Source of the DNA: a virus | DNA: 23,522 nucleotides | Virus record (IMG/VR): IMGVR_UViG_3300009169_001717 | Span: 1 to 23,522 of that record | Reading direction: 5' to 3' (one strand) | Shown here: positions 6,851 through 14,407 of the stretch, one piece after another | Position numbering within the stretch: the stretch's first letter is position 1 | How the letters are laid out: each line of letters opens with the position of its first letter | Translations under genes and position numbers: made by a program | The notes under the pieces: model-generated | Seen by the model: the letters and a program-made list of their open reading frames with translations, nothing else | Database searches by the model: none | Told to the model about the DNA's origin: nothing

Positions 6851-7647
6851 TTGAACTCCTTGAACACGTCTGCGTCCTCCCAGTGGATGGACGGATGCCA
6901 GTCGGGGACGAGGTTCTTGCTGATGTACGAAGGGCAGTCCCCGTACCGCGGGGGCCCGAAGTCGTACTCCAGGCCCAGCCAGTCGGCCAGCTCCTTGACG
7001 GCGACGACGTTGTGGGCACCACCCCCGACATCCCACGTCCCGCCCGCATACAGACCTGGCGTCATGATCTGCAACATCAGTAGATCGACGTAGTCGAAGA
7101 CGTGGAGGAGGTCCCTCGTCTGCCAGCCGTCACCGTTGAGGGTGACCTTGAGGCCCTCCCTCTTGGCTTTCAGGAACCACGCCACCCAGCCAGACTCCGT
7201 AGAGCCCTCCTGGCCTGGGCCGTAGATGGTCCCCGGCCGGTTGATGATGAGCGGGAAGCCGAAGGTCGCGCTCATCTCCCTGGCCCATGCCTCCGCCATC
7301 ACCTTGGAGGTTCCGTAGGGCGTCATGCCGTCCCGGGCCTTCACCGATGAGGTGAGGACGAGGGGAACGTGTAGCGCGGCGGCTGCCTTGCAGACGGTCA
7401 CCGTCGTCATCACGGTGTCCTTGAATGTCTCCTCGGGCCGAACGATGGACCCCAGGGTCGAGCAGGAGGAGGCGAGGTGGACGATGACATCGGGTCGATG
7501 GTCCCCGATGAAGCCCGCCCATCGGTGGTCCGATAGGTCGGCATGCATCACGTCCTTCTTGTCGTAGCCGAATACCTCGAAGCCCGCGAGGGCGTTCATC
7601 AGGTGCTTGCCCACGAAGCCCATGTGCCCGGTGACGATGACCTTCAT
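6847..7647 (-). CDS. NAD-dependent sugar epimerase/dehydratase (extended SDR)
   Basis: The protein is 266 aa from ATG 7647, which overlaps the previous stop as ATGA. It has the Rossmann glycine motif TGHMGFVG (residues 6-13), the acid-loop YDKKD, the DVIVHLAS strand and a catalytic LTSS with Tyr111-x3-Lys115 (YGTSK). INRPGTIYGPGQ and a RDLLHVFDYVDL substrate-domain motif match the GalE / dTDP-glucose dehydratase family. It should interconvert or dehydrate a nucleotide sugar used by the adjacent glycosyltransferases. The exact substrate cannot be assigned. It is shorter than typical GalE (about 330 aa), mainly at the C-terminus. Confidence 0.9.
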   Translation of the reverse strand: MKVIVTGHMGFVGKHLMNALAGFEVFGYDKKDVMHADLSDHRWAGFIGDHRPDVIVHLASSCSTLGSIVRPEETFKDTVMTTVTVCKAAAALHVPLVLTSSVKARDGMTPYGTSKVMAEAWAREMSATFGFPLIINRPGTIYGPGQEGSTESGWVAWFLKAKREGLKVTLNGDGWQTRDLLHVFDYVDLLMLQIMTPGLYAGGTWDVGGGAHNVVAVKELADWLGLEYDFGPPRYGDCPSYISKNLVPDWHPSIHWEDADVFKEFK

Positions 7648-8423
7648 GCGAATGTCTCCATCCATGACTCTGGAGCGTGGTCGGTGACCCACGAGGGGAG
7701 GTCGCCGTGGTAGGGCTCGAGCTTCCTTCCGGCATCGACGTGGAGCATGGCGTTGGGCAGCTCGTGTGCCAGACGACCCCCGGAGCGAAGCTCCTGGTGG
7801 GCCTGCCTGACGTACTTGCCCTCACGGCCGTCCGGGCCACCGAACCAGGAGAGGTGCCAGCCAGCGTCAGCGATGGCAGGCAACCCGCCGCGGTGGTCTC
7901 TCACGACACTGGGGTCCGAGCCCAGGAAGCCGACCGTGCCGTAGGCGCACCCGGCCCACGGCTCAGGGTGGTAGACCCTCGTGGAGTAGACGAGGTGCTT
8001 CATGGCGAAGAGCGCCCCAGGGCCCTTGAAGGACTCCACGATCCAACGGCGCGGGATCTCATCGAGGTCGCCGTAGATGACCCTGGTCTCCGGGGCGAGG
8101 AGCCTCAAGGCACTCTCGGAAGCCTTGCGCTGGGTCCGCTCCCTCCACCAGCAGTCGCGCGTCTCGGGCGTGATCCAGCCGCGGTCCAGCTCTGGGATTG
8201 AGGTGTCACCGACGACGAGGGTCTCCGCCCGGAAGACCGTGATGGGGTACTGCTTGAAGCGACCCTTCTTCATGGCCTCAGTGAGGAGGTAGGGCTTCTT
8301 GATGCCGCTGAAGGTTGAGTTGGCCTCGCAGATGAGGTGTTCCTCCACGATGCCCTTCAACTCCCAGAGCCGACACTCGAGGATGTCGAACTCGTTGTCG
8401 AACATCACCGCATCGATGATCAC
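7644..8423 (-). CDS. Glycosyltransferase family 17-like (beta-1,4-N-acetylglucosaminyltransferase-type)
   Basis: GTG 8423 (VIIDAVMFDNEFDILECRL) overlaps the upstream stop as GTGA; 259 aa. The opening FDNEFDILECRLWEL, the following CEANSTFSG, the acidic motif YGDLDEIPRRW and the late AGWHLSWFGG are the hallmark blocks I associate with GT17. That family is best known from eukaryotic MGAT3 but also occurs in phages and environmental bacteria. The rest follows the usual family length of roughly 260-290 aa. It is predicted to be cytosolic with no membrane anchor. The donor may be UDP-GlcNAc by family, but this is not demonstrated for phage members. Confidence 0.8.
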   Translation of the reverse strand: MIIDAVMFDNEFDILECRLWELKGIVEEHLICEANSTFSGIKKPYLLTEAMKKGRFKQYPITVFRAETLVVGDTSIPELDRGWITPETRDCWWRERTQRKASESALRLLAPETRVIYGDLDEIPRRWIVESFKGPGALFAMKHLVYSTRVYHPEPWAGCAYGTVGFLGSDPSVVRDHRGGLPAIADAGWHLSWFGGPDGREGKYVRQAHQELRSGGRLAHELPNAMLHVDAGRKLEPYHGDLPSWVTDHAPESWMETFA

Positions 8424-9088
8424 GCGATCGCCTCCAGCCATCCGTCGATGTGCATCGAGACACCGTAGATGGACAGGTCGTGGCCGACGAAGCGCTGGCC
8501 TTGCTCGGAGGCCAGGAACTTCTCGATGGAAGGCTTCACACCCGTGGGGTCCCAGATGCTCAGTGTGGGGACATCCACGATGCCATCCTCGACCACGAAC
8601 CAGCTCCCCTTCGGGACGAGATCGCTGTAGAGCGACAAGGCCCCGTAGGTGGTCATCCTCGTGTGACCGGAGTCTTCGCAGACCATGACCCTCTTGTGTC
8701 CACAGAGGTCATGGACGCGCTTCACGACCGCTTCATCGAGGAGGTCGCCCTCGATGAAGGTGATCCTCTTGTCGGCCAGGAAGTCATCGTGGAGCGGGTC
8801 CCCGGGCGGGATGGGGTGGTTGCCGATGGTCACGACCTCGCCCTCCCCAAGGAGGACCTGGAGCTGGTCCGCGAACCAGATGGCGCTGGCGCCGAAGCCG
8901 GTGCCGAACTCCAGGATGACCTCCGGTCGGCAGGCCTCGATGACGTGCTGGTAGGTGCGGAGGTCTTCGGGCAGCTTCATCAGGTGACGGCCCTTGTAGA
9001 AGTCGCGGTGATGCTGCCAGAGGCGCTTCTGCCAGTACGACCTCAGGGACTCCCCGATGTCCACGGGGAGCGGCTCAAGGGCGATCAC
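8420..9088 (-). CDS. CmcI-like methyltransferase (cephalosporin hydroxylase / rhamnosyl O-methyltransferase family)
   Basis: The 222-aa protein starts at GTG 9088, overlapping the upstream epimerase stop as GTGA. The N-terminal FYKGRHLMKLPEDLRTYQ block, then RPEVILEFGTGFGASA as SAM motif I (about residues 54-69) identify the CmcI family. So do FIEGDL, the metal-site VMVCEDSGHTRM and GSWFVVEDGIVD. Members methylate or modify sugars and antibiotics, and mycobacterial relatives O-methylate rhamnose. Here O-methylation of a phage glycan is the natural reading, inferred from the five sugar genes that follow. Confidence 0.88.
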   Translation of the reverse strand: MIALEPLPVDIGESLRSYWQKRLWQHHRDFYKGRHLMKLPEDLRTYQHVIEACRPEVILEFGTGFGASAIWFADQLQVLLGEGEVVTIGNHPIPPGDPLHDDFLADKRITFIEGDLLDEAVVKRVHDLCGHKRVMVCEDSGHTRMTTYGALSLYSDLVPKGSWFVVEDGIVDVPTLSIWDPTGVKPSIEKFLASEQGQRFVGHDLSIYGVSMHIDGWLEAIA

Positions 9089-9993
9089 TTCCCCAGGTAC
9101 TCCCTGAAGTAGGCCACGGTCTTCGCGACCCCCTCCTCAAGCGCCACGAGTGGGAAGACATCCATTCCGGTGAGCGTATCAGGGTTGCCGAGGACGATGG
9201 AGCCCTCATCCTCACCAGGACGCATGGGAAGGCGGACGATCGGGGCCGTGGAGCCCGTCTGCCTCTCCACCTCGGCCTGTACCGCGAGGGCGATGTCATT
9301 GACGTTCGTCGTGCGACCCGTCCCGGCCTCGAAGAGGCGAGGGGCGGGGTCCACGGTCATCTCGAGGGCATTCACGAGGATCTTGGCAACGTCGGTGACG
9401 AAGATCATGTCCATGACCTGGCCCCCGTCCCCGTAGACCTCGATAGGCTCACCGGAGAGGGCGCGGCAGACGAAGCTGGGCATGATCTTGCGGACACGGG
9501 AGGGTCCATAGGGAGCCGCGGCGACCTGTCGTGGCCCGTAGGCGTTGAGGGCCCTCACGACGGTCATCCTGGAGCCCCTGAAGCGCACGAACATGTCTAC
9601 GAAGCGCTCGATGGTGTTCTTGGTGATGGAGTAGGTGTTGTTCATCCAGTAGTTGCCGACGGCGATGTTGACGAGGGGCACGTCGTACTGGGCGCAGGCC
9701 TCGAGGACGTTCAGGCCCCCCAGGATGTTCGTCGTAGCAGCTGGGAGCGGGTTCTGGATCGTCTCCTGTGTACCAAGGACTCCGGCCAGGTGGATGACTC
9801 CATCGACGTGGGCGACGGCCTCGTTGACGAGAGTGGCGTCCTTGATGTCTCCGAAGAAGAGGGCAGCTCCACGGGGTCCTCCCACGGGGGAATGTCGGTC
9901 GAGGACGGCGACGGTGTAACCACGCTCATGAAGTTCCTCCACCACGTATCTGCCGATGAACCCGTTACCGCCGGTTACCAGTACGTGCTTCAA
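9085..9993 (-). CDS. NAD-dependent nucleotide-sugar epimerase/dehydratase (extended SDR)
   Basis: I place the start at TTG 9993 (MKHVLVTGGNGFIG, 302 aa). A GGAGGG lies 8 bases upstream and the family normally begins directly at this strand. An in-frame ATG at 10008 has no ribosome site. Motifs are TGGNGFIG (residues 7-14), VIHLAGVLGT, the catalytic pair Tyr121-x3-Lys125 (YSITK) and VRALNAYGPRQ. MDMIFVTDVAKI and the C-terminal LGNPDTLTGMD complete the GalE-like substrate domain. The usual catalytic Ser/Thr region reads NIAVGNYWMNN, a variant. It is the first gene of the sugar cassette after the terminator, so it depends on readthrough or an unseen promoter. Confidence 0.9.
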   Translation of the reverse strand: MKHVLVTGGNGFIGRYVVEELHERGYTVAVLDRHSPVGGPRGAALFFGDIKDATLVNEAVAHVDGVIHLAGVLGTQETIQNPLPAATTNILGGLNVLEACAQYDVPLVNIAVGNYWMNNTYSITKNTIERFVDMFVRFRGSRMTVVRALNAYGPRQVAAAPYGPSRVRKIMPSFVCRALSGEPIEVYGDGGQVMDMIFVTDVAKILVNALEMTVDPAPRLFEAGTGRTTNVNDIALAVQAEVERQTGSTAPIVRLPMRPGEDEGSIVLGNPDTLTGMDVFPLVALEEGVAKTVAYFREYLGK

Positions 9994-10013
9994 GTCTCTG
10001 CCCTCCATGGCAT

Positions 10014-10042
10014 GAAGAAAGGGGGGACCCGAAGGTCCCCCC
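10014..10042 (-). terminator. Rho-independent terminator with UUCG loop after the 163-aa gene
   Basis: Arms at 10021-10029 and 10034-10042 form a perfect 9-bp GC-rich stem (GGGGGGACC/GGTCCCCCC). In the leftward RNA the loop is UUCG, a very stable tetraloop, and the stem is followed by UUUCUUC. It lies between the beta-rich protein gene and the sugar cassette, where it would lower expression of the cassette relative to the structural genes. Confidence 0.85.
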
Positions 10043-10056
10043 GATGCTAGCGCCTG

Positions 10057-10548
10057 CTAGGCCTCGTCGTAGCTGTAGTTGACGGTCTGCTGGGTCCAGT
10101 TTCCCGGGCCCGCGTCAGACGCGACACGAAGCTGCATGCCGAGGTACTTGGTGTACGCGCCGGTCTGGGCGGCGGTGTACTCAGCGTTGTCCCAGACAGC
10201 CTTGTTGCCAGACGTGTACGTGGTAGCGATCACGTTGGCGACGGTGCTGTTGGCGGTCGTGCCCTGCATGTAGGTCACGTAGGCGCCCGTGAAGTACAGC
10301 GTCGTGGAGGCGTCCACGGTGCTGTTGAACCAGACCTTGAAGGAGCGGACGTAGTTCGCCGGGGTCACGGTGACCTTGAGACGGATCCACTTCTCGAAGG
10401 AGTTGGTCCCCACGGTGATGGGGTAGGCCTGCCGGTTGGCAAGGCTGTTGGTGGCGTTGTCCGCCGAGATCAGGTCGATGCCGGTGACGGAGTCAGCGAC
10501 GGTCGGGGTCGATCCGTAGGACACAGCCAGAACGAGTGTCGCGGCCAT
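10057..10548 (-). CDS. Beta-rich structural-type protein (virion surface candidate)
   Basis: The 163-aa protein starts at ATG 10548 behind an ideal AAGGAGG with 5-base spacing. The composition is Thr/Ala/Ser/Tyr/Asn-rich and almost Lys- and Cys-poor, with strands such as FEKWIRLKVTVTP, SFKVWFNSTVD and TLYFTGAYVTYMQG. It ends in an aromatic QQTVNYSYDEA tail. This is the texture of a jelly-roll or Ig-like capsid decoration or fibre protein; I cannot name a family. Position directly after the portal, a strong ribosome site and its own terminator suggest high expression. It is a plausible acceptor for the glycosyltransferases downstream. Confidence 0.8.
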   Translation of the reverse strand: MAATLVLAVSYGSTPTVADSVTGIDLISADNATNSLANRQAYPITVGTNSFEKWIRLKVTVTPANYVRSFKVWFNSTVDASTTLYFTGAYVTYMQGTTANSTVANVIATTYTSGNKAVWDNAEYTAAQTGAYTKYLGMQLRVASDAGPGNWTQQTVNYSYDEA

Positions 10549-10602
10549 GAGTGCCTCCTTGCGTGGCCCCTGGTCCGAAACGAAGCTGGAGTCTTGGGCC
10601 GA

Positions 10603-11913
10603 TCAGGCTTGCGACTGTCCTGCCTCAGAAGTGGGCTGCTTGTCGATGCTCACCTCACGCGCCGTGGGGATGTCCTCCAGGAGGACCATGCCCAGCGGCG
10701 TGTTCGCCATGAGCTTGTTGTACGGGTTGTTCTCGTCCGTGGCGTCTCCGATGGGGGCTCGTCCCTCGTCCATCCTCGCCTCGTTCACCGTCTTGTAAGG
10801 CATGCCCGCGAGCGCCAGATCGTTGATCTTGGCCTTTGACATGGACTCCTTGATGTTCAGACGGGTGAAGCGGAACGCCAGGTTGTTGTCGGGGCCCCCG
10901 AAGGAGTCGTCCCAGACGATCTCCCGGGTGAAGTAATCCTGGACATTGGCAAGGGTGGGCCGAAGACCCTGGTCTTCGGTCATCTCCTGCTGCACCTGGC
11001 CCTCAGAGCGGTTGATGTTGAAGGTCAGGCCGATGTCCTGGGGACTGATGAGGTAGACGGCGCAGATCTTGCGGACGAGATAGTCCAGCCACTCTGCGTA
11101 CTGCATGTCTCGGTTGGTGGACCGGAAGGGGACGAACTTCGCACCCTTCGTTCCGCCGATGAACGCCATCGCCCCCTTGCCAGCGACTTCCGCCAGCCAG
11201 TAGGACTTGAACTCCTCGACCTTCTCGGGGCGGGCACCCTCACCGAGGTCGAGCATGCCGTCTGGGGCAGCATTGGTCACTTGTCGAGTGTTGTACTGGG
11301 ACCCGAGGATCTCGGAGTCCACGGTCTGCTTCAGGGTCTCCAGCGGGGACAGCCCCATGACGGAGTAGGTCCGCGGGTTCGCCATGATGTAGACGAGGTC
11401 CTCGTTCTTGAAGGGGACCTCGTACTGGGGCGCGGGGACCCACCAGTAGCGCGTCTCGTCGGGGTTGCCGTCCCAGAGGGCGTTGATCTTGACCTTGGCC
11501 CCGTCCACGGCATGGAGGGCTGCCACGGCACCGCCAAGGGTGCGTTCCTTCTCGATGACCCCGGCATCAAGGACGAGGATGTCCTCGATGATGGGTTCCA
11601 CCCATGAGCGGAAGCTCTCGACGGCGGAGTTGGGGCGGTTGAAGAGGCCGCGGAGCTGGTCGGCCTTGCGCTGGTCCCAGCTCCTGCTCTGGTCGAAGGG
11701 GACGATGTCCCACTCCGCGGAGCTGACCTGGGCCTTGCGGACGTTGATGGCAGCCCTCACCCACTCGGAGTGCTCCGCCCAGTTGCGGAAGAGGGCCCCA
11801 GAACTCTTGCCCACACGGCCACGCTCCTGGAAGACCATGGCCGCGGAGCCGGGTGGGAGGTTCTTGGGGCTGGTCCGGTAGGAACGGGTCAGGAAGTCTG
11901 AGATGGCGCCCAT
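10603..11913 (-). CDS. Phage portal protein (HK97-type, Phage_portal family)
   Basis: The 436-aa protein starts at ATG 11913 and overlaps the stop of the 70-aa gene (TGATG). It contains family features in order: an N-terminal clip/wing region with WVRAAINVRKAQVSSAEWDIVP, VLDAGVIEKER and the HAVDGAKVKI strand. NEDLVYIMANPRTYSVMGLSPLE follows, then FVPFRSTNRDMQYAEWLDYLVRKICAVYLISPQDIGL, which is the stem/crown helix block. The tail is Gln/Ser-rich. It forms the dodecameric DNA channel at one capsid vertex and docks TerL. The length is normal for the family. Confidence 0.95.
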   Translation of the reverse strand: MGAISDFLTRSYRTSPKNLPPGSAAMVFQERGRVGKSSGALFRNWAEHSEWVRAAINVRKAQVSSAEWDIVPFDQSRSWDQRKADQLRGLFNRPNSAVESFRSWVEPIIEDILVLDAGVIEKERTLGGAVAALHAVDGAKVKINALWDGNPDETRYWWVPAPQYEVPFKNEDLVYIMANPRTYSVMGLSPLETLKQTVDSEILGSQYNTRQVTNAAPDGMLDLGEGARPEKVEEFKSYWLAEVAGKGAMAFIGGTKGAKFVPFRSTNRDMQYAEWLDYLVRKICAVYLISPQDIGLTFNINRSEGQVQQEMTEDQGLRPTLANVQDYFTREIVWDDSFGGPDNNLAFRFTRLNIKESMSKAKINDLALAGMPYKTVNEARMDEGRAPIGDATDENNPYNKLMANTPLGMVLLEDIPTAREVSIDKQPTSEAGQSQA

Positions 11914-12125
11914 CAGCGAAGCTCCTTGAAGTGCGCTGCAAGGACGGAGTCCTGCTGGGCGTTGAGTAGGTCAGACTCGGTCTTCTGGTTCGCGGCCTCG
12001 ACCGCCTGCTCGTATGTGAGCCTGTGCGTCTCGATGCCGGTCATCATCACGGCCAGGTAGTCGGGGACCATCCGCTTCCCGTCGCGAAACTCCTTCTCGA
12101 CGTGCTGGGAGAGTCTGTCGGTCAC
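11913..12125 (-). CDS. Small helical protein between TerL and portal
   Basis: GTG 12125 (VTDRLSQHVEKEF) is preceded by GGAGGTGAG and lies 4 bases after the TerL stop; 70 aa. The sequence is almost entirely alpha-helical and amphipathic, with no cysteine or membrane segment (DYLAVMMTGIETHRLTYEQA, ending AAHFKELR). The family is not recognised. A small gene at this point in a packaging operon often encodes a head or connector accessory, but that is positional inference. The reading frame remains open to 12209 but would then sit inside terL without a ribosome site. Confidence 0.78.
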   Translation of the reverse strand: MTDRLSQHVEKEFRDGKRMVPDYLAVMMTGIETHRLTYEQAVEAANQKTESDLLNAQQDSVLAAHFKELR

Positions 12126-12129
12126 GTTC

Positions 12130-13530
12130 TCACCTCCGCAGGCTGCCGAAGAAGAAGGTGTCGCCACCGAGGTCCATGGAGTAGCCCAGGGCGTCCACGA
12201 AGTCGTCATGCCCCTTGGGGAACGAGAGCAGCTCCGACTCGAAGACGGTCCCCCGCAGGGAGGCGTGGTGGTGGACCTTGTGGCCTTCGTACTTCGCGGC
12301 CACGGCGCGACCGCGAGTCGTCTTGTCGTTGTCGGCCTTCTTGCCCTCGATGGGGATGCGAGGGTAGGTCTCCATGACCTCCTGGATCAGCGTGGACTGG
12401 AACTGGTTGCTCTCCACGATGACGATGCCGATGTTGGGGTAAGCCATCCATCCGTCATAGATGAACTCAGCGTGGTGGGACTCGCGCTTGTCCCGATAGG
12501 CGGAGAGGACGTAGAAGTCGCCCGTGTCGAGGTCTTCGGCGGTCGTGACCCTCGCTGTGTAGTCGGCGCGCTCCCTGATGGAGCTGGCGAGGTCCACGCC
12601 CATCCGAAGCGTGTAGCGGCCATCCGGCAGCACGTCGAAGTGGTCGAAGGGGCCGTGGAAGATGTTCCCGGCGAGGAGGCCGCTGATGTCGTTCTGGTAG
12701 GAGCAGGCGAACATCGCGCTGCCCATCTCCTCCTTCTCCCGGAGAAGGCGCTCCACGGGCCAGTACTCGGGCCAGTAGGAGTTGAGTCGTCCCTGCTCGT
12801 CCTCCGTGAGCGCGGAGACGACGTGGCTCCTCCAGCCGAAGCCGCCATCCGCGATGGGGTCCATGAACTGCTCGTAGAGGTCGTCCTCGCCCCACCTGGT
12901 GCCGATGACGATGACCACGCCGTCAGGGGCGAGACAGGGCTTGAGGGTCATCTTGAACCAGCGCTCGACGCTCTCCCGAACATCGACGGAGTTGGTGTTC
13001 TCCTCGTCCAGGATGTCGTCCATCAGGATGAGGTCGAAACGCTTGCTGATGATGGCGCCGCCGACGCCGACCGCGAACATCGTCACGTCCTTGGAGCCGT
13101 GCCACCGGCTACGACCCTCGAGCCACTCCTTGTCGGTCCACTTCGCCGCGGAGGGCCCCGACTCGGGGAAGACCTCCTTGTGGCGCGGGTTCTGCTCGAT
13201 GGTGTACTTCGGGGCTCGGCTGAAGTCCTTGGCCTGTGTGTCGGTGTTGGAGACCATCCCGATGCGGATATCGGGGTACTTCCCCGTCAGCCAGGACGTG
13301 AGGATGGTGTTGTCCCAGGTCGTCTTGGCCCCTCCCCGGGGGAGGAGGTAGACGGTGTTCTGGCGGTCGTGGATGCCCTCGAGGGTGGCCGTGACCATCG
13401 CCTTGTGGTGCGCGGCCGGGACGTAACCGAAGACGTACTCCCCGTAGGCAAAGACCGCCTCAGGGCCGTCAGTTCTTGCGAGATCGATCAGAGCGCGGGA
13501 GCGGAGACTCTTGACCTGTTTCGAGCCCAT
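12130..13530 (-). CDS. terL: Terminase large subunit
   Basis: Start ATG 13530 (MGSKQVKSL, 466 aa) has a GAGGG site and overlaps the end of terS by 62 bases. The packaging ATPase has Walker A PRGGAKTT (residues 64-71), Walker B LILMDD (167-172) and a coupling motif IGTRWGEDD (209-217). The RNase H-like nuclease has GVDLAS with Asp313, an IVESN strand with Glu373 and the terminal HDDFVDALGY acids (442-446). It cuts concatemers and pumps DNA into the procapsid through the portal. All catalytic residues expected appear present. Confidence 0.96.
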   Translation of the reverse strand: MGSKQVKSLRSRALIDLARTDGPEAVFAYGEYVFGYVPAAHHKAMVTATLEGIHDRQNTVYLLPRGGAKTTWDNTILTSWLTGKYPDIRIGMVSNTDTQAKDFSRAPKYTIEQNPRHKEVFPESGPSAAKWTDKEWLEGRSRWHGSKDVTMFAVGVGGAIISKRFDLILMDDILDEENTNSVDVRESVERWFKMTLKPCLAPDGVVIVIGTRWGEDDLYEQFMDPIADGGFGWRSHVVSALTEDEQGRLNSYWPEYWPVERLLREKEEMGSAMFACSYQNDISGLLAGNIFHGPFDHFDVLPDGRYTLRMGVDLASSIRERADYTARVTTAEDLDTGDFYVLSAYRDKRESHHAEFIYDGWMAYPNIGIVIVESNQFQSTLIQEVMETYPRIPIEGKKADNDKTTRGRAVAAKYEGHKVHHHASLRGTVFESELLSFPKGHDDFVDALGYSMDLGGDTFFFGSLRR

Positions 13531-14032
13531 CGAGCCCTCTGGTGGCCTCGATGAACCCCATGAGGAGTTCGGGGCTGACCCCATCGAAGTTGACACCGAT
13601 GTTGCGCTCCTCAGTGATCTGGCTGGGCTTGCCGACGAGGACCTGGAGGCGGTCGATGAGCGCGGCGATGTCGGACGGCCGGAATGTCATCACCGGCTCT
13701 TCGACGTACTCCCCGTTCCTCATCACCACATGGGTGCGCTTCATGTCCGAACGGAGCTTCGTGATGGCCTCATCGATGGCTTCGATGGCATTCAGGCGGA
13801 CCATCGACTCGCGGGCCCGCATGTCTGCTTCCTTGTCGGCCAGGAAGACGACGGTCTGGTCCGCGGCCCTGGAGCGGTATTCCTCGCGCTTCCTCACCCA
13901 CTCGCGCTTCTTGGACTGGATGGTGATGAGGGAGTGCGTGGTGATGCCGTGCCTGCGGCAGAGTTCGCGCAGGCTCACGTCCGTCGTCACGTATTCGCGC
14001 TCCAAGAGGTCGTAGTCGTAGCGACGGTTCAC
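13469..14032 (-). CDS. terS: Terminase small subunit (probable)
   Basis: The 187-aa protein starts at GTG 14032, overlapping the stop of the QueD-like gene as GTGA. The N-terminus (YDYDLLEREYVTTDVSLRELCRRHGITTHSLI) is a helix-turn-helix of the kind used by small terminases to recognise packaging sites. It is followed by a long basic helix (SKKREWVRKREEYRSR) and a coiled oligomerisation region. A PSDIAALIDRLQVLVGKPSQ segment resembles the C-terminal TerL-binding part. Its position immediately upstream of terL with a 62-base overlap supports the call. Sequence similarity alone would be weak. Confidence 0.85.
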   Translation of the reverse strand: MNRRYDYDLLEREYVTTDVSLRELCRRHGITTHSLITIQSKKREWVRKREEYRSRAADQTVVFLADKEADMRARESMVRLNAIEAIDEAITKLRSDMKRTHVVMRNGEYVEEPVMTFRPSDIAALIDRLQVLVGKPSQITEERNIGVNFDGVSPELLMGFIEATRGLDGLETGQESPLPRSDRSRKN

Positions 14033-14355
14033 CGAAGCTCCCTTCTGATCCCCACCCGCACGTCCGCCCTATCGGCCACCCACATCTCCACGAAGGTCAT
14101 GCGGGGGTGCCGTAGGAGCAGGCGCTCCATGAACCATGCGGCCATGTGGTCGAGGCCCTGGTCGCCACCGACGAGCATGTCGTCAAGGCTGTGGAGGTGG
14201 AGTTCGGCCGCTACCTCGTCCAGGTCGCTCCGAAGACCGCTGGACTCACCAGACTCGGTTGCGGAGACGAAGAAGGTGTGGCCGTGGATGTAGGCGCTCT
14301 CCGCGTCATCCCTGTGGGTCGAGGCGAATGAAGTGGTCGCAGTGGTCTGTTTCAC
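14029..14355 (-). CDS. QueD / 6-pyruvoyl-tetrahydropterin synthase-like protein with altered active site
   Basis: The 108-aa protein starts at GTG 14355 behind GGAGG. It follows the T-fold pattern of QueD: a first strand ending FASTHR (zinc His14), IHGHTFFVSAT (zinc His24 and His26), LRSDLDEVAAEL for the usual (V/I)DF segment, then SLDDMLVG. GLDHMAAWFMERLL and VEMWVADRADVRVG complete it. Compared from memory with E. coli QueD, the zinc ligands are kept. The catalytic Cys four residues before HGH is Ser20, the relay His is Asp59 and the ET glutamate is not present. It is therefore probably not a normal CPH4 synthase. It opens the packaging operon; no other queuosine genes are visible here. Confidence 0.6.
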   Translation of the reverse strand: MKQTTATTSFASTHRDDAESAYIHGHTFFVSATESGESSGLRSDLDEVAAELHLHSLDDMLVGGDQGLDHMAAWFMERLLLRHPRMTFVEMWVADRADVRVGIRRELR

Positions 14356-14370
14356 GGGACCTCCGGGCAG

Positions 14371-14407
14371 AAAAAGAGGACGGGCTGGCCCAGAGAGCCA
14401 ACCCGTC
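14371..14407 (-). terminator. Rho-independent terminator between accessory and packaging operons
   Basis: Arms at 14397-14407 and 14379-14389 give an 11-bp stem on the leftward RNA (GACGGGUUGGC/GCCAGCCCGUC, one G-U pair). The stem is followed by CUCUUUUUCUG. It lies about 105 bases after the end of the 79-aa gene and only 16 bases before the start of the QueD-like gene. It should stop the accessory transcript before the packaging genes. Confidence 0.88.

Noticed and set aside
12208-13554. A 448-codon plus-strand open frame opposite terL
   Set aside because: terL shows all terminase motifs on the minus strand. The plus frame has repetitive Val/Asp/Gly/Leu content with no recognisable domain.
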